Below are positions 30,361 through 39,509 of a stretch of 64,000 nucleotides of DNA, piece by piece. Source of the stretch: Sphingobium lactosutens (GTDB taxonomy: Bacteria; Pseudomonadota; Alphaproteobacteria; Sphingomonadales; Sphingomonadaceae); NCBI RefSeq assembly GCF_013393185.1, contig NZ_QJQX01000039.1:155126-219125 (forward strand). The letters run 5' to 3'. Within the stretch, counting starts at the first letter, position 1, and each line of letters opens with the position of its first letter. The notes below the pieces were generated by a model. The model saw only the letters and a list, made by a program, of their open reading frames with translations. It ran no database searches and was not told where the DNA came from. The translations under genes were made by a program, and so were the position numbers.

Positions 30361-31469
30361 GCATCGTTCCTCAACCCCTGACCCAGTTCCCGTGGCGCGT
30401 GCTGCTGCTGCTGCTCGCCATCGCGACCTTCGGGACTTTGGTGCTGTACAGTGCGGCGGGCGGCAGCATCTTTCCCTGGGCGGTCAATCAGGGCGTCCGT
30501 TTCTGCATTTTCTCCGGCATGGCCCTGTTCCTGAGCCGCGTGCCGCTGGAAATCTTCAACCGCTTCGCCTTTCCGGCCTATGGCGCGGTATTGGTCGCGC
30601 TGGTGCTGGTCGAGCTGATCGGCGGCGTCGCGGGCGGTAGCCAGCGCTGGATCAACCTTGGCTTCATGCAGTTGCAGCCATCGGAATTCATGAAGCCGAT
30701 CATCGTGCTGGCCGTCGCCAAATTCTACGCGATGCTGCCGGTGGGCGAGATACGGCGCTGGAACGCGATCTGGCCGGCGCTGGTGCTGATCGGCTTCCCC
30801 TTCATGCTGGTGCTGGTGCAGCCGGACCTGGGCACCGCGACGATGATCGCGGCGGGCGGCGTGACCGTCATGTTCCTCGCCGGCCTGCCGCTGCGGCTGT
30901 TCATCGGCACGGGCCTGACCGGGGCGGCGCTGGTCCCGATCGCTTTCAGCTTCCTGCACGATTATCAGAAGAACCGCGTCCTCATCTTCATGGACCCGGA
31001 GAGCGATCCGCTGGGCGCAGGCTATCATATAAGCCAGTCGAAGATCGCGATCGGATCGGGCGGCCTGTGGGGCAAGGGCTTCCTTCAGGGCACACAGAGC
31101 CATCTCGACTATCTGCCCGAAGGTCATACCGACTTCGTCTTCGCCACCATGGCGGAGGAATGGGGGCTGCTGGGCGGCACATTGCTGATCGTCGCTTTCC
31201 TGCTGCTGTTCCGCTGGGGCATCCGCGTGTCGATGCGCACGCCGGACAAGTTCGCGCGGCTGACGTCGGCTGGGCTGACCACCACCATCTTCTTCTATGT
31301 CGCGATCAACCTGATGATGGTGATGGGTCTGGCGCCGGTGGTCGGTATTCCCCTGCCCTTCATGTCCTATGGCGGATCGTCGATGCTGACGGTCATGCTG
31401 TGCGTCGGCATCATCATGTCAATCGACCGGTCGACCAAGCGCCGGGCCAACCCCGGAAACTGGGCCTGA
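30357..31469 (+). CDS. rodA: RodA, SEDS-family peptidoglycan polymerase
   Basis: A 370-residue SEDS glycosyltransferase with about ten membrane helices, partner of PBP2. Typical motifs are GSQRWINLGFMQLQPSEFMK, the catalytic-Asp region VQPDLGTATM, YHISQSKIAIGSGGLWGKGFLQGTQS, FLPEGHTDFVFATMAEEWG-like segment and PLPFMSYGGSSMLT. ATG overlaps the mrdA stop (ATGA). It is the last gene of the operon. An AAATTGC/GCAATTT repeat follows at about 31487-31508, without a T-run. Confidence 0.98.
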   Translation: MSIVPQPLTQFPWRVLLLLLAIATFGTLVLYSAAGGSIFPWAVNQGVRFCIFSGMALFLSRVPLEIFNRFAFPAYGAVLVALVLVELIGGVAGGSQRWINLGFMQLQPSEFMKPIIVLAVAKFYAMLPVGEIRRWNAIWPALVLIGFPFMLVLVQPDLGTATMIAAGGVTVMFLAGLPLRLFIGTGLTGAALVPIAFSFLHDYQKNRVLIFMDPESDPLGAGYHISQSKIAIGSGGLWGKGFLQGTQSHLDYLPEGHTDFVFATMAEEWGLLGGTLLIVAFLLLFRWGIRVSMRTPDKFARLTSAGLTTTIFFYVAINLMMVMGLAPVVGIPLPFMSYGGSSMLTVMLCVGIIMSIDRSTKRRANPGNWA

Positions 31470-31592
31470 TCCGCCCCGGCGTGAAAAAATTGCGTAACAA
31501 AGCAATTTACTGTTTGCAGAATCGCAGGCGACTGCTAACAGCCCGCCCACGCCGGAGCGACACCCCACGGGGTCAAGCGGAAAGCCCAGCGT

Positions 31593-31668
<76 letters not shown>

Positions 31669-31739
31669 TATATTTCAAAGACTTAGAGGGTGGTTTGAGG
31701 TCCAAAGCTGGACCCACCCCCTCCAGTTTACAGCTTGGT

Positions 31740-32819
31740 TTACAATTTCCCCCTGTTTTCCAGCTTCGAAATGGCCGTTTCCGCCATCTCGGAATCCCGC
31801 TTGAGATAGTGCGTATCAAGGATCGTTTCGACGTCCTTGAGGCTATGCCCGGTGATCGTCGCGATCTGCGGAACACTCGCTCCTGCGATCGCCAGACGGG
31901 TCACGACAGTGCCCCGCAGATCGTGGAAGGTGAGACCAGCGACACCGGCTTTCACACAGGCCTTGCGCCACGATGTCCGAAAGCCGTCGCTCGTCCAGGA
32001 TTGCCCGCGTTCGGTGAGCAGGATCGTTGCCGGCAACGACTTCCCCTCGACGTCGTAGCGGGCTTTCAAAGCGTCCAGCGCAAGCTTGAGCGGTGCTCCA
32101 ACAGGAACGATCACCCGCTTGGGCTTGCGGTTCTTCACCTTGCTCTTTGTCTTGCCCTGCGTAAGACGGATTTCCGCGCCGTCATACGCCGTCCAGGGCA
32201 GGTTGATGAGATCGCCCTGACGCTGCCCTGTCCACAAGGCGAGTGTCATGGCCAAATGGAGGTGGGGCGGCGCGTGTCGGTAGAAGGCGTCCTCGTCACC
32301 GTCTTTCCAGACGGAATCGACGCGGCCGGATTGATATAGACGACCGGGCCGTTTGCAGGGATTGGCGATGACCAGTCCTCTATCAAGCGCCCATGCAAGA
32401 ATGCGCGCCAAAACGGCAAAGCGATAATCTGCCGTGCGTTCCGATGTGCCGGCAATTCGATCGCGCCAGGCCAGAAACTCGCCGCGCGTGCGCGGGTCAC
32501 CGAGCGCGCCTGTCGGAAAATCTCCAAACTCCGTTTCGATGAATCTCAGATGCTTCCCATAGTCCTTGCGGGTGCGGGGCGCGAGACGGGTATAATCGGT
32601 GGATTGCTCGAATGCCCGAAACACGCCGTTGAGCGTGTCGCTTGGTTTATGCCTGTTTTTTCGCTCATTGTGCGCCGTGACATAAGCCTGGTGGAATTCC
32701 GGCGTACCGAATTTGGCCTCGATGCGGGGCCCGCCGCGCCAGGCATAATAGTAGGTTGCGTATAGGCCGCTCGCCAATTTCTTGCGTACCCTGTGGACAC
32801 CTTTAAGATTGACGCGCAT
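31740..32819 (-). CDS. Tyrosine-type site-specific integrase
   Basis: A 359-residue phage/ICE-type recombinase. A SAM-like core-binding domain lies at about residues 60-160 (RTRKDYGKHLRFIETEFGDF). The catalytic domain has the first Arg in LWTGQRQGDLINL, a lysine in the beta-hairpin, HDLRGTVVTRLA (HxxR), GHSLKDVETIL (H) and nucleophile Tyr in DTHYLKR. All residues are intact. I chose ATG 32819 (MRVNLKGV); the longer frame overlaps the upstream gene. It points towards the tRNA-Lys, the usual arrangement for tRNA-targeting islands. Confidence 0.93.
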   Translation of the reverse strand: MRVNLKGVHRVRKKLASGLYATYYYAWRGGPRIEAKFGTPEFHQAYVTAHNERKNRHKPSDTLNGVFRAFEQSTDYTRLAPRTRKDYGKHLRFIETEFGDFPTGALGDPRTRGEFLAWRDRIAGTSERTADYRFAVLARILAWALDRGLVIANPCKRPGRLYQSGRVDSVWKDGDEDAFYRHAPPHLHLAMTLALWTGQRQGDLINLPWTAYDGAEIRLTQGKTKSKVKNRKPKRVIVPVGAPLKLALDALKARYDVEGKSLPATILLTERGQSWTSDGFRTSWRKACVKAGVAGLTFHDLRGTVVTRLAIAGASVPQIATITGHSLKDVETILDTHYLKRDSEMAETAISKLENRGKL

Positions 32820-33009
32820 CGCGCCGCGCCTTCCATTCGTCGAACGGGGTCGACGAAACCGCGGATGGTTCCGTTTCCAGATGCACGAGGATGATCCGCC
32901 CATCCGGGTGGATCTCGGTACGCACGATCGTCAGTCCGCCCTCGCGGGCCATACGGATGGCCTGGGCGAGACTGGGGCGTCGTGGCGAGGATTTACGCTG
33001 TCCGGCCAC
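32803..33009 (-). CDS. Small protein upstream of integrase
   Basis: A 68-residue protein (MAGQRKSSPRRPSLAQAIRMA...) ending in SSTPFDEWKARRDARQS. It has a basic N-terminus, a strand-rich middle (LTIVRTEIHPDGRIILVHLE) and an amphipathic end. GTG start at 33009; the 3' end overlaps the integrase start by 17 bases, suggesting coupled translation. Similar small genes sit next to integrases in alphaproteobacterial islands and may act as excision factors or regulators; no HTH is obvious. Confidence 0.65.
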   Translation of the reverse strand: MAGQRKSSPRRPSLAQAIRMAREGGLTIVRTEIHPDGRIILVHLETEPSAVSSTPFDEWKARRDARQS

Positions 33010-33250
33010 AGCGAGGCCGTAGGGCGTGAACCCAACTCGTGGTCCCCTGCCCGCCGCACTCCCCCCTCCCTTCCTTGGCGAGTCGGTTGGAGAGATATGA
33101 GGTTACACCTGGCAGCGCTGGAGAGCGCTGCGTCCCGGCGGGCGCCACTGGTGATGCATGGACCTCCCCGTCCCAACAGCGACTGATGGTGGTTGCAACG
33201 CCCACGGGGGCAAAAGCCGACCCCAAAGTCTGGAAGATGGAAAGACGCAT
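32993..33250 (-). CDS. Hypothetical small gene, first in the integrase operon
   Basis: An 85-codon frame starting MRLSIFQTLGSAFAPVGVAT with a good ribosome-binding site (GAGGAG, 7 bases before ATG 33250). Its 3' end overlaps the next gene by 17 bases, the same overlap length as between that gene and the integrase. The sequence is low in recognisable structure and could instead be a leader. I recognise no family. Confidence 0.35.
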   Translation of the reverse strand: MRLSIFQTLGSAFAPVGVATTISRCWDGEVHASPVAPAGTQRSPALPGVTSYLSNRLAKEGRGECGGQGTTSWVHALRPRCGRTA

Positions 33251-33278
33251 TGTGCGCTCCTCAAAGGAGCACCCGCGC

Positions 33279-33291
33279 GATGTCATGAAGC
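33279..33291. repeat. 13-base motif GATGTCATGAAGC, copy 1
   Basis: Identical to 39838-39850. On the minus strand it lies 29-41 bases upstream of the start at 33250. The second copy is 33-45 bases upstream of the ribbon-helix-helix gene. Candidate shared operator or promoter element of the mobilisation module. Confidence 0.45.
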
Positions 33292-33322
33292 AAAGCAGAT
33301 AGTATCATAGTCTGGAGTAACT

Positions 33323-33338
33323 TAAAGGCCGGCCTTTA
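33323..33338. promoter_or_regulatory. Perfect 16-bp palindrome TAAAGGCCGGCCTTTA
   Basis: It lies in the gap between the transglycosylase and the integrase operon, upstream of the latter. It could be an operator for element excision/transfer control or part of an oriT-like region. No T-run follows. Confidence 0.4.
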
Positions 33339-33377
33339 TCGGTTTCCCATCTCAATTCTGCGGTACCGGGCTAAGGT

Positions 33378-33884
33378 TCAGCGCATAAACACGTCGCTCC
33401 CGAACCGTCCAATCAGGTGCATGGCCACAGAGCTGATATAGTTTCGCTGACGCCACGCTGTCGGGCTGTGGTAGATGCCGACTGCCTTCCAATAGTCTCC
33501 CGTCGTCCGCAAGGCGGACAGAAACACCCACCGTGCGGCCTCCGCGTTGAAACAGGGATCAAAACGAAGCCAATGGCGCACGTGGGCTTTCGGCCGACCA
33601 ATATGCGCGGCGATGCGCCCGACCCACCAACTGTTGATCTGCAAGGGCCCCAGGTCATGGGTGCCGTTGGTGTTGGCAACCTCCGCACCGATCCAGCCGG
33701 CCTCCTGGTCGCGCAGACCCAAGAGTGTCTTCTCGAGCCAGGGCCTGCCAAGCGAGGCCCGACGGATGCACGCACCGATGAGACGTTCATCATCCGGATT
33801 GCGCGTCCTGGCCTGCGCCGGGGACGACGAGGCCATCACTGCGCACAGCAATGCACCGATGAGATAGGGTGCGAAACGCATCAT
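33378..33884 (-). CDS. Conjugation-type lytic transglycosylase (VirB1-like)
   Basis: A 168-residue exported peptidoglycan hydrolase. The signal peptide is YLIGALLCAVMASSSPAQA. The SLT domain has the catalytic Glu in LRDQEAGWIGAEV and the supporting motif THDLGPLQINSWWV. The last helix pattern is YWKAVGIYHSPTAWRQRNYISSV. Such enzymes open the cell wall for transfer machines. ATG 33884 overlaps the stop of the Mrr-like gene by 4 bases, so the transfer genes form one operon. Confidence 0.85.
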   Translation of the reverse strand: MMRFAPYLIGALLCAVMASSSPAQARTRNPDDERLIGACIRRASLGRPWLEKTLLGLRDQEAGWIGAEVANTNGTHDLGPLQINSWWVGRIAAHIGRPKAHVRHWLRFDPCFNAEAARWVFLSALRTTGDYWKAVGIYHSPTAWRQRNYISSVAMHLIGRFGSDVFMR

Positions 33885-34456
33885 ACAGCCCTCATCGATT
33901 TTGACGCCGTTCGATCATGCCGCATCTGGCCAGCGAAGTCTGGAAACGACCCATCTGTCAACAAAGCCAGAAGCGCGCGGCCGGAAATGATTTCGACAGT
34001 GCTGCCATGAGCCGCGGCCGCCCGGCTTTGCGGCCCGGTCCGCCCCGTATGGATGAAGAGACCGCGTCGCCCTTTCGTGCGACAAAGCGCCTCAAATGCC
34101 GCGACATCCTCCGGCCGGATCGTATCAGCATAGCGTTTGGCCTGGATCAGCCAGACAGCGCCATCGATCACGACCTGTCCATCGATCCCGCCATCACCGG
34201 TGTAACGGCGGTTACGAATGACCTTGTGACCACGGCGCTCAAAACTCTCGAGCAGAAGTTCCTCGAAAGCGAGCGGGTCCATGGCGCGCAAGCGGGCATA
34301 GAGAAGCTGCGGCGGCTGCGCCCGGTCACGCCCACGAAGTTGAGCCGCCATGGCCCTGGCCTGCTGCCTTCGCCAGCGATGCTTCACCGGCATCTGAAAT
34401 TGATGGAAGACGACGGCAAGGGTGATGAGCATGCACGCGGACAGGGCAAAGAGCAT
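33881..34456 (-). CDS. Membrane-anchored Mrr-like restriction endonuclease domain protein
   Basis: A 191-residue protein with an N-terminal membrane helix (MLFALSACMLITLAVVF) followed by a basic region and an Mrr_cat fold. Motifs are DPLAFEELLLESFERRGHKV, the catalytic D in GDGGIDGQVVID and the QxK pair in WLIQAKRY. In transfer operons this gene is a recurring companion of MobF/TraD. Whether it nicks DNA, defends or processes the transfer substrate is not known. Confidence 0.8.
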   Translation of the reverse strand: MLFALSACMLITLAVVFHQFQMPVKHRWRRQQARAMAAQLRGRDRAQPPQLLYARLRAMDPLAFEELLLESFERRGHKVIRNRRYTGDGGIDGQVVIDGAVWLIQAKRYADTIRPEDVAAFEALCRTKGRRGLFIHTGRTGPQSRAAAAHGSTVEIISGRALLALLTDGSFPDFAGQMRHDRTASKSMRAV

Positions 34457-34467
34457 GAAAGAGGACC

Positions 34468-37422
34468 TTATCGCTCGGGGCCGTAAGACGGCTCGGGGTG
34501 ATGGACAGGCGATGGCGCTGGCCGCACCGGCTGATTGTCTGGTGCGCCGCGATCGGTGCGGGCGCGGTCGAGAATGCCCTCGAGAAAGCGGTCCAGGACC
34601 TGTGCAACGCTGCGCGCGCGCTCGGCGAGATGTTCGGCGGTACCGCGCGGCGGACGCTCCCGGCGATCGAGATGCCGTTCGAGTATGCGATCGCGCCGCT
34701 CCGCGCGCATTCGCTCCTTGTCAGCCTTGAGATTGGCCAGATGCTGTCCATGGCGGTTCGAGAGTGAATCGACACGGTCTGCCTTCAGCCGCCCCAACCC
34801 TTCCGACGATGATGTTTTCTCACCTAACTGCCGCTCGAGCTTGGCGATCAACGCCTTGACGTCGTTGGTCCAAAGCCTTGCGCCGAAGGCCGCGCGGGTG
34901 ATGGCCGTGTAGAAATTCTGGGCGTTGACGAGCGGCGATTCGACCGGGGCAAGCACGAAGACCCGCGGATAGGTCTTGGACTGAGCGGAATAGACGGTCT
35001 CGGCATAGCCATGATCCCAGGTCCGGTGCTTGGAGAGATCGACCTGTTGCACACGTTCGTCGCGGTCCCAGCGGATCGTTGCCACCGCCCCTTCCAGCTT
35101 CTCCACCGTCCCGCGCTCGGCGTTGCGCAGATCCAGTTCACGGTTGACGAGACGCCACTGGATACGGTCTCCTTCGGCAAGATCGCGATGCTCCGGATTA
35201 AATATGTTGATATGCCGAGCCCTGGTCGTCTGCGGATCCCATCGAATCGTGCGGCCTTGCTCATCGACGAGGCGCACGACCTGTCGGCCATTGGGTTCAC
35301 GCCCCAGTCCTATGACGCGATAGTCGGTATTGCGGGCGACACCGAAACCGACGATATCACGGTCGAAGCGCACAATCTGACTAGTGCCGTAAAAACGCGC
35401 CATATGCTTTTCAATGTCGGTCAGGCCGGCGGGCGCGAGGATGGACAGTCGGGTGTCCTGGGCGGCGAGACCATTCACGTCTTTCAGCGCATCGCGAATC
35501 TTGCTGTTGACGATGAGGCGGGTCGCATTGTCGAGGACGAGAATATTGGTGCCGGCCCGCGAGTCCGGCTTGAGCCGTATCCAGGCATGCACGACCTGCT
35601 CGGCCATCCTCTCATTGTCGGTAACGGTGCTGACGCTATCGAGCTTTGCCAATGCCTCGGCGAAGTTGCCCGAGCGTGCGGCAGTGACGGCCGCCTTGAT
35701 CGATTTGGTTTCCTGACGCACGGCTTCGGTAAGTTCGACCGTCGGCAGGCCCAGTTTGCGCATCAGCCAGAACGGCTTGCCCTGCTCGATGGCGCCAGTC
35801 TGTTTCTCGTCGCCCAGCAGCAGCAATCGTGCGCCCGTCGTCCTGCTGATTTCAAGCAGCCGCTGGGCCTGGCGGTTGCTCAGTTGCCCCGCCTCGTCGA
35901 GGACCAGCACATGGCGGTCGGTGATCCCCTGCCCGCCTCGCGCGACGAAACCGGCCACGGTATAGGAGGCGATATCTGCTTTCTTGCCCAGTTCGGCGGC
36001 CGCTGAAGATGTGGGCGCCAGGGCGATCAAGGTCGTGCCGGGCTCAGCCGCCTCTCCCAACACTCTGACCAGCGTCGATTTGCCGGATCCCGCGACACCG
36101 TGGATGGCGGTGATGCGATCGCGTGTCAGCGCCGTCTCGACAAGGGCATTCTGCTGCTGCTTGTTGAGGCTGGTCCCCTCCAGCACGGTAAGCAATCGAT
36201 CACTTGAGGCAATCGGGCGAGCATCATTCAGGCCGAGCGCGATATGCTGGGTGAGCGCCAGTTCCAGCCGCCAGGATTTGCGACTGGTTCGCCCTCGTGC
36301 CAGTATCTTGTCGCCGGTCTGCTCATGGGTCGGCAGCAGCTTGCGTACCAGTTCGTGGTTTTCGATGCGGGGACGGATATCCTCGAGCCGGACTTCGCCG
36401 ACATGGGCGGCGAGACCAGTGCGCATGATATCGCCCAGATTGTTGACCGCTTCGGTCGTGTCCAATTGCCGCAGGCCGAACAGCGCGGCACGCGACGCCT
36501 CCCGTTCGGTGGGTGGCAAGTGCCTGCCTTCTCGCTCATACGTTTCGGCGGTGATCAACCGAAGCGCGTCGAGCCGTGGCCCGGTCCGCTGGTGCCACCG
36601 CGCGACAAGGTCTTCCTTGCCGATCTTCACCTTGGCCTTGCGCGTGGCGTAGAAAGAGGCGCGCTGGGCCTTCTGCCCGACCAGCCCATGTTCGCGGGCA
36701 TGTTCCTCGATCGCCTCGGCGCGCTGCGAGAATTGTTCAATCAGATCATCGGGAACACCACGTATCTCGAAGAGGCCCGATCGCGGATTGGTGTCGATCT
36801 CATAGCCAGCCTCGCGCAAGCCAAAGGCCAGGGCATTGCGATATATCTGACCCGCGACGCGCTGTTCGCCATACATGACCCTGCTTTCCAGGCTCGCCAT
36901 GGGATCGCCGGCTTCGCGATTGGTCATGTTGAGGACGACCAGATGGGTATGGAGATGGGGATCGAGTTCGCGACTGCCATGTTCGGTAAAGCGCGCGACG
37001 AGGATGCGACCGGTGGTTTCGTGAACGATCTTGCCTTCGTTCCGGCGGCGCAACTGCGCCTGTTCCTCCAGATAGGCGATAGCGCCGGTCACCGCGCCCT
37101 CATGGGCGGCAATAACGCGTTCGTCCCCGGCCACCAGCGCCATGATCGACACGGACTTGGGTGCGTTGACCGCGAAGTCCCAGCCGGGATGGTGCTGGTT
37201 CTGCCCATCGGCGCGATGGCGGCCCAGTTGCTGGTCGCCAACCTTGCCGGCCAAAAGTTCACGAAACAGCGTTGGATCGACCGCGCCTGACAGCCCAAGA
37301 TCAGCCGCAAGCTTGCCGGCCCATTCCGAAGGTTCGTTCCCGCCCTTCGTGTAATAGTCGCCGACCGTATAATAGCGGGCAATGTTAGCGGGTTGCCCAT
37401 GGAGGCGCTGGGGCTGGATCAT
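34468..37422 (-). CDS. MobF-family relaxase/helicase (TraI-like)
   Basis: A 984-residue conjugative relaxase. The N-terminal TrwC-type domain opens with YYTVGDYYTKGGNEPSEWAG, where the paired Tyr residues are the nicking nucleophiles, and carries the metal-binding histidines in DPHLHTHLVVLN near residues 155-162. A RecD-like helicase follows: Walker A GVAGSGKST near 441, Walker B VLVLDEAGQ, and a late VYSAQSKTYPRVFV/NFYTAITRA motif. A charged coiled tail ends the protein. Four-base overlap with the TraD gene. Confidence 0.93.
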   Translation of the reverse strand: MIQPQRLHGQPANIARYYTVGDYYTKGGNEPSEWAGKLAADLGLSGAVDPTLFRELLAGKVGDQQLGRHRADGQNQHHPGWDFAVNAPKSVSIMALVAGDERVIAAHEGAVTGAIAYLEEQAQLRRRNEGKIVHETTGRILVARFTEHGSRELDPHLHTHLVVLNMTNREAGDPMASLESRVMYGEQRVAGQIYRNALAFGLREAGYEIDTNPRSGLFEIRGVPDDLIEQFSQRAEAIEEHAREHGLVGQKAQRASFYATRKAKVKIGKEDLVARWHQRTGPRLDALRLITAETYEREGRHLPPTEREASRAALFGLRQLDTTEAVNNLGDIMRTGLAAHVGEVRLEDIRPRIENHELVRKLLPTHEQTGDKILARGRTSRKSWRLELALTQHIALGLNDARPIASSDRLLTVLEGTSLNKQQQNALVETALTRDRITAIHGVAGSGKSTLVRVLGEAAEPGTTLIALAPTSSAAAELGKKADIASYTVAGFVARGGQGITDRHVLVLDEAGQLSNRQAQRLLEISRTTGARLLLLGDEKQTGAIEQGKPFWLMRKLGLPTVELTEAVRQETKSIKAAVTAARSGNFAEALAKLDSVSTVTDNERMAEQVVHAWIRLKPDSRAGTNILVLDNATRLIVNSKIRDALKDVNGLAAQDTRLSILAPAGLTDIEKHMARFYGTSQIVRFDRDIVGFGVARNTDYRVIGLGREPNGRQVVRLVDEQGRTIRWDPQTTRARHINIFNPEHRDLAEGDRIQWRLVNRELDLRNAERGTVEKLEGAVATIRWDRDERVQQVDLSKHRTWDHGYAETVYSAQSKTYPRVFVLAPVESPLVNAQNFYTAITRAAFGARLWTNDVKALIAKLERQLGEKTSSSEGLGRLKADRVDSLSNRHGQHLANLKADKERMRAERRDRILERHLDRRERPPRGTAEHLAERARSVAQVLDRFLEGILDRARTDRGAPDNQPVRPAPSPVHHPEPSYGPER

Positions 37423-39509
37423 GCCGGCCTCGCCTGTTCGCGCGGTCCATCTTCACGGCCATGCTGGACAAGTTCGGAGCGGATTTCTCCCTGTTTGCCG
37501 GCAAGGATAGTCCACAGGGATCGCGCGGGAACCGGAAGCTCGGCATGCTCTTCATTCAGCAGGATATCCGCGACCCGCTGCGGATCGATATCGGGCGCAG
37601 GAGGGCTGAACAGATCCGGCTGTGGTGACGGTGGCGTTGGCGTCTCGTGGGATGCCTGGGGCTTCTTCGACGGCTTTTCCCCGGCGTTGGGGGCTGGCGG
37701 CGTCTGCGCAGCCTCGCGCTCCATGGCTTCACGGACCCGAGATTCGGCGTGGGCAATGCGAACGAGTATTTGCGCCTTGTCCATCTGGGCGGGCGGGTCC
37801 GTACGCTCTGAGAAGGCCTCTCCCAGCGATGGAATGTCGTTGAAGCGGCTATCGAACCGGACCACGGGCAGATTGCGGCCGAAGCGCAGGAAGCCCACCA
37901 GATTGGGTAGGTTGGTGACCTCGGTCGGCATGACCAGCGGCCGGGTCACCTGCATGCGCGACAGGTTGACGCCGTCGCGCATGTCGTTGACGCCATAGGA
38001 CATGCCCTCATTGGCCTCTACCTGCTCGACCTGACCGAGGTTGATCGAGACATGCTCGGCGGTGTCGGTATCGTTCGCCCGCAGCGCCACCCAGGTCGAA
38101 CAATAGCCGGTGATCGCCGCGGCATCTTCCTTGCCGTAGGTGGCCTTGAGCTGGGGATAGGATTGGAAGCCCAAAATGCCGCATCCGCCATATTTGCGGG
38201 CTCGGGCAAGAAAATCCGAAAGCGAGGGCAGCTTATGCAGCGTCGGCAGTTCGTCGATCACGCAATAGAGCCGCCGGTCGCGATCCGGCGCCAGGCTCAT
38301 GATCGCACTGATCGCGATGTCGAGCCACACCGTGATGAGCGGGCGCAGCGAGGGAAGCTGATCGGCTTTCACGGTGATGAAGAGCCAGCTTCCCTCCGCG
38401 CCTTTCTCTACCCAGTCGCGGATCGAGAAGCCGTCCTCGGTATCGTCGAGATAGCCGAAGCTGCGCATGACCGAAGCGAGTTCGGCCTGGATGCCTGCGG
38501 ATGTCCGTTCGCCTTCGGCGCTGATGAAGGCGGCGGCGTCCGTACCGGTCACGAAGGCGGCCAGATCCTTGAGCTTCGAACGCAAGAGCCGATCGAGCAG
38601 GACCGAGACATAGGTATGTTTCTGACGGGCGAGTTTGCGCATGACCGCGACCAGCGTGCCCCGCGCCGCCTTGGCCCAGAAGGGATCGCCATGCTTGTCC
38701 GGAATAGTCGACTCCGCGATCTGGTCATAATGATAGTCGCGCGGCACATCGACCCAGGGTGACCAGCGAGCCGTACGCTGATCGAGCGGGTTGAGCAGCA
38801 TGTCGGTGTCCTGCCGATAGAATTTCTCGACGAAGGTGCCGGCGGTGTCATAGACGATCGCGCGACGGCCTGATTTACGGATACCCTCGAGCATGCCGAC
38901 GATAAGGTTGGTCTTGCCGGTACCCGGAGCGCCGCAGAGCAGGATATGCTCGGGCTCAAAGGCCTCGGGAACTGGAACGGCGCCGATGACGAGCGGCCCT
39001 TTTTTCTGGCCCCATAGCGCGCGTCGGACTTGGCGAATGGTGCCGAAGCGCGCCCCGCGCAAATATTCGTTGGAGCCGAGCCCCCTGCCCGTCCGCGTGA
39101 AATAGAACCACGCCCAGGCGAGCATGACAAACGTGAACAGCCCCGAAATTAGCGCCCCATGCAGCAGATAACCCTCGAAAGACCGCAAGGTATTCTTCGC
39201 GAGCGCCGACGCGACTAGCCAGTCCGCCGAAGTCCAGTAATCCAGGCCTGCCGGCGTGCGAAACTGTACCGGGTCATTGGTCCCGCCGGCTGCATCGACT
39301 TTGATCGTCGCCTCGACCAGCTTGAGCAGGACGAAACGCTCATATTCGGTCGATTTCTCGAAGGCATACCAGAGGGTGCCGATGATCCAGATGATGAAGC
39401 CGGCCAATATGGTCTGGTAAAAGACCTGGGTGGTCATGCGGACGTTGTGGACTATCGCCTGTCCGCCGCGCGTCCAGGACCCCAGCATATCGTTGCGGAA
39501 GATGCTCAT
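37419..39509 (-). CDS. traD: Type IV coupling protein (TraD/TrwB-like)
   Basis: A 696-residue ATPase that links the relaxosome to a secretion channel. Two N-terminal membrane helices (VFYQTILAGFIIWIIGTLWY; LHGALISGLFTFVMLAWAWFYF), Walker A in CGAPGTGKTNLIVGML near residue 190, Walker B in RRLYCVIDELPTLHKLPSL. A Pro/Ala-rich C-terminal tail follows (QTPPAPNAGEKPSKKPQA). The start overlaps the stop of the ribbon-helix-helix gene. The presence of a coupling protein without channel genes implies use of a resident or distant type IV system. Confidence 0.92.
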   Translation of the reverse strand: MSIFRNDMLGSWTRGGQAIVHNVRMTTQVFYQTILAGFIIWIIGTLWYAFEKSTEYERFVLLKLVEATIKVDAAGGTNDPVQFRTPAGLDYWTSADWLVASALAKNTLRSFEGYLLHGALISGLFTFVMLAWAWFYFTRTGRGLGSNEYLRGARFGTIRQVRRALWGQKKGPLVIGAVPVPEAFEPEHILLCGAPGTGKTNLIVGMLEGIRKSGRRAIVYDTAGTFVEKFYRQDTDMLLNPLDQRTARWSPWVDVPRDYHYDQIAESTIPDKHGDPFWAKAARGTLVAVMRKLARQKHTYVSVLLDRLLRSKLKDLAAFVTGTDAAAFISAEGERTSAGIQAELASVMRSFGYLDDTEDGFSIRDWVEKGAEGSWLFITVKADQLPSLRPLITVWLDIAISAIMSLAPDRDRRLYCVIDELPTLHKLPSLSDFLARARKYGGCGILGFQSYPQLKATYGKEDAAAITGYCSTWVALRANDTDTAEHVSINLGQVEQVEANEGMSYGVNDMRDGVNLSRMQVTRPLVMPTEVTNLPNLVGFLRFGRNLPVVRFDSRFNDIPSLGEAFSERTDPPAQMDKAQILVRIAHAESRVREAMEREAAQTPPAPNAGEKPSKKPQASHETPTPPSPQPDLFSPPAPDIDPQRVADILLNEEHAELPVPARSLWTILAGKQGEIRSELVQHGREDGPREQARPA

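Noticed and set aside
31487..31508. AAATTGC/GCAATTT repeat after rodA as a terminator
   Set aside because: Stem is AT-rich and short, and no T-run follows.
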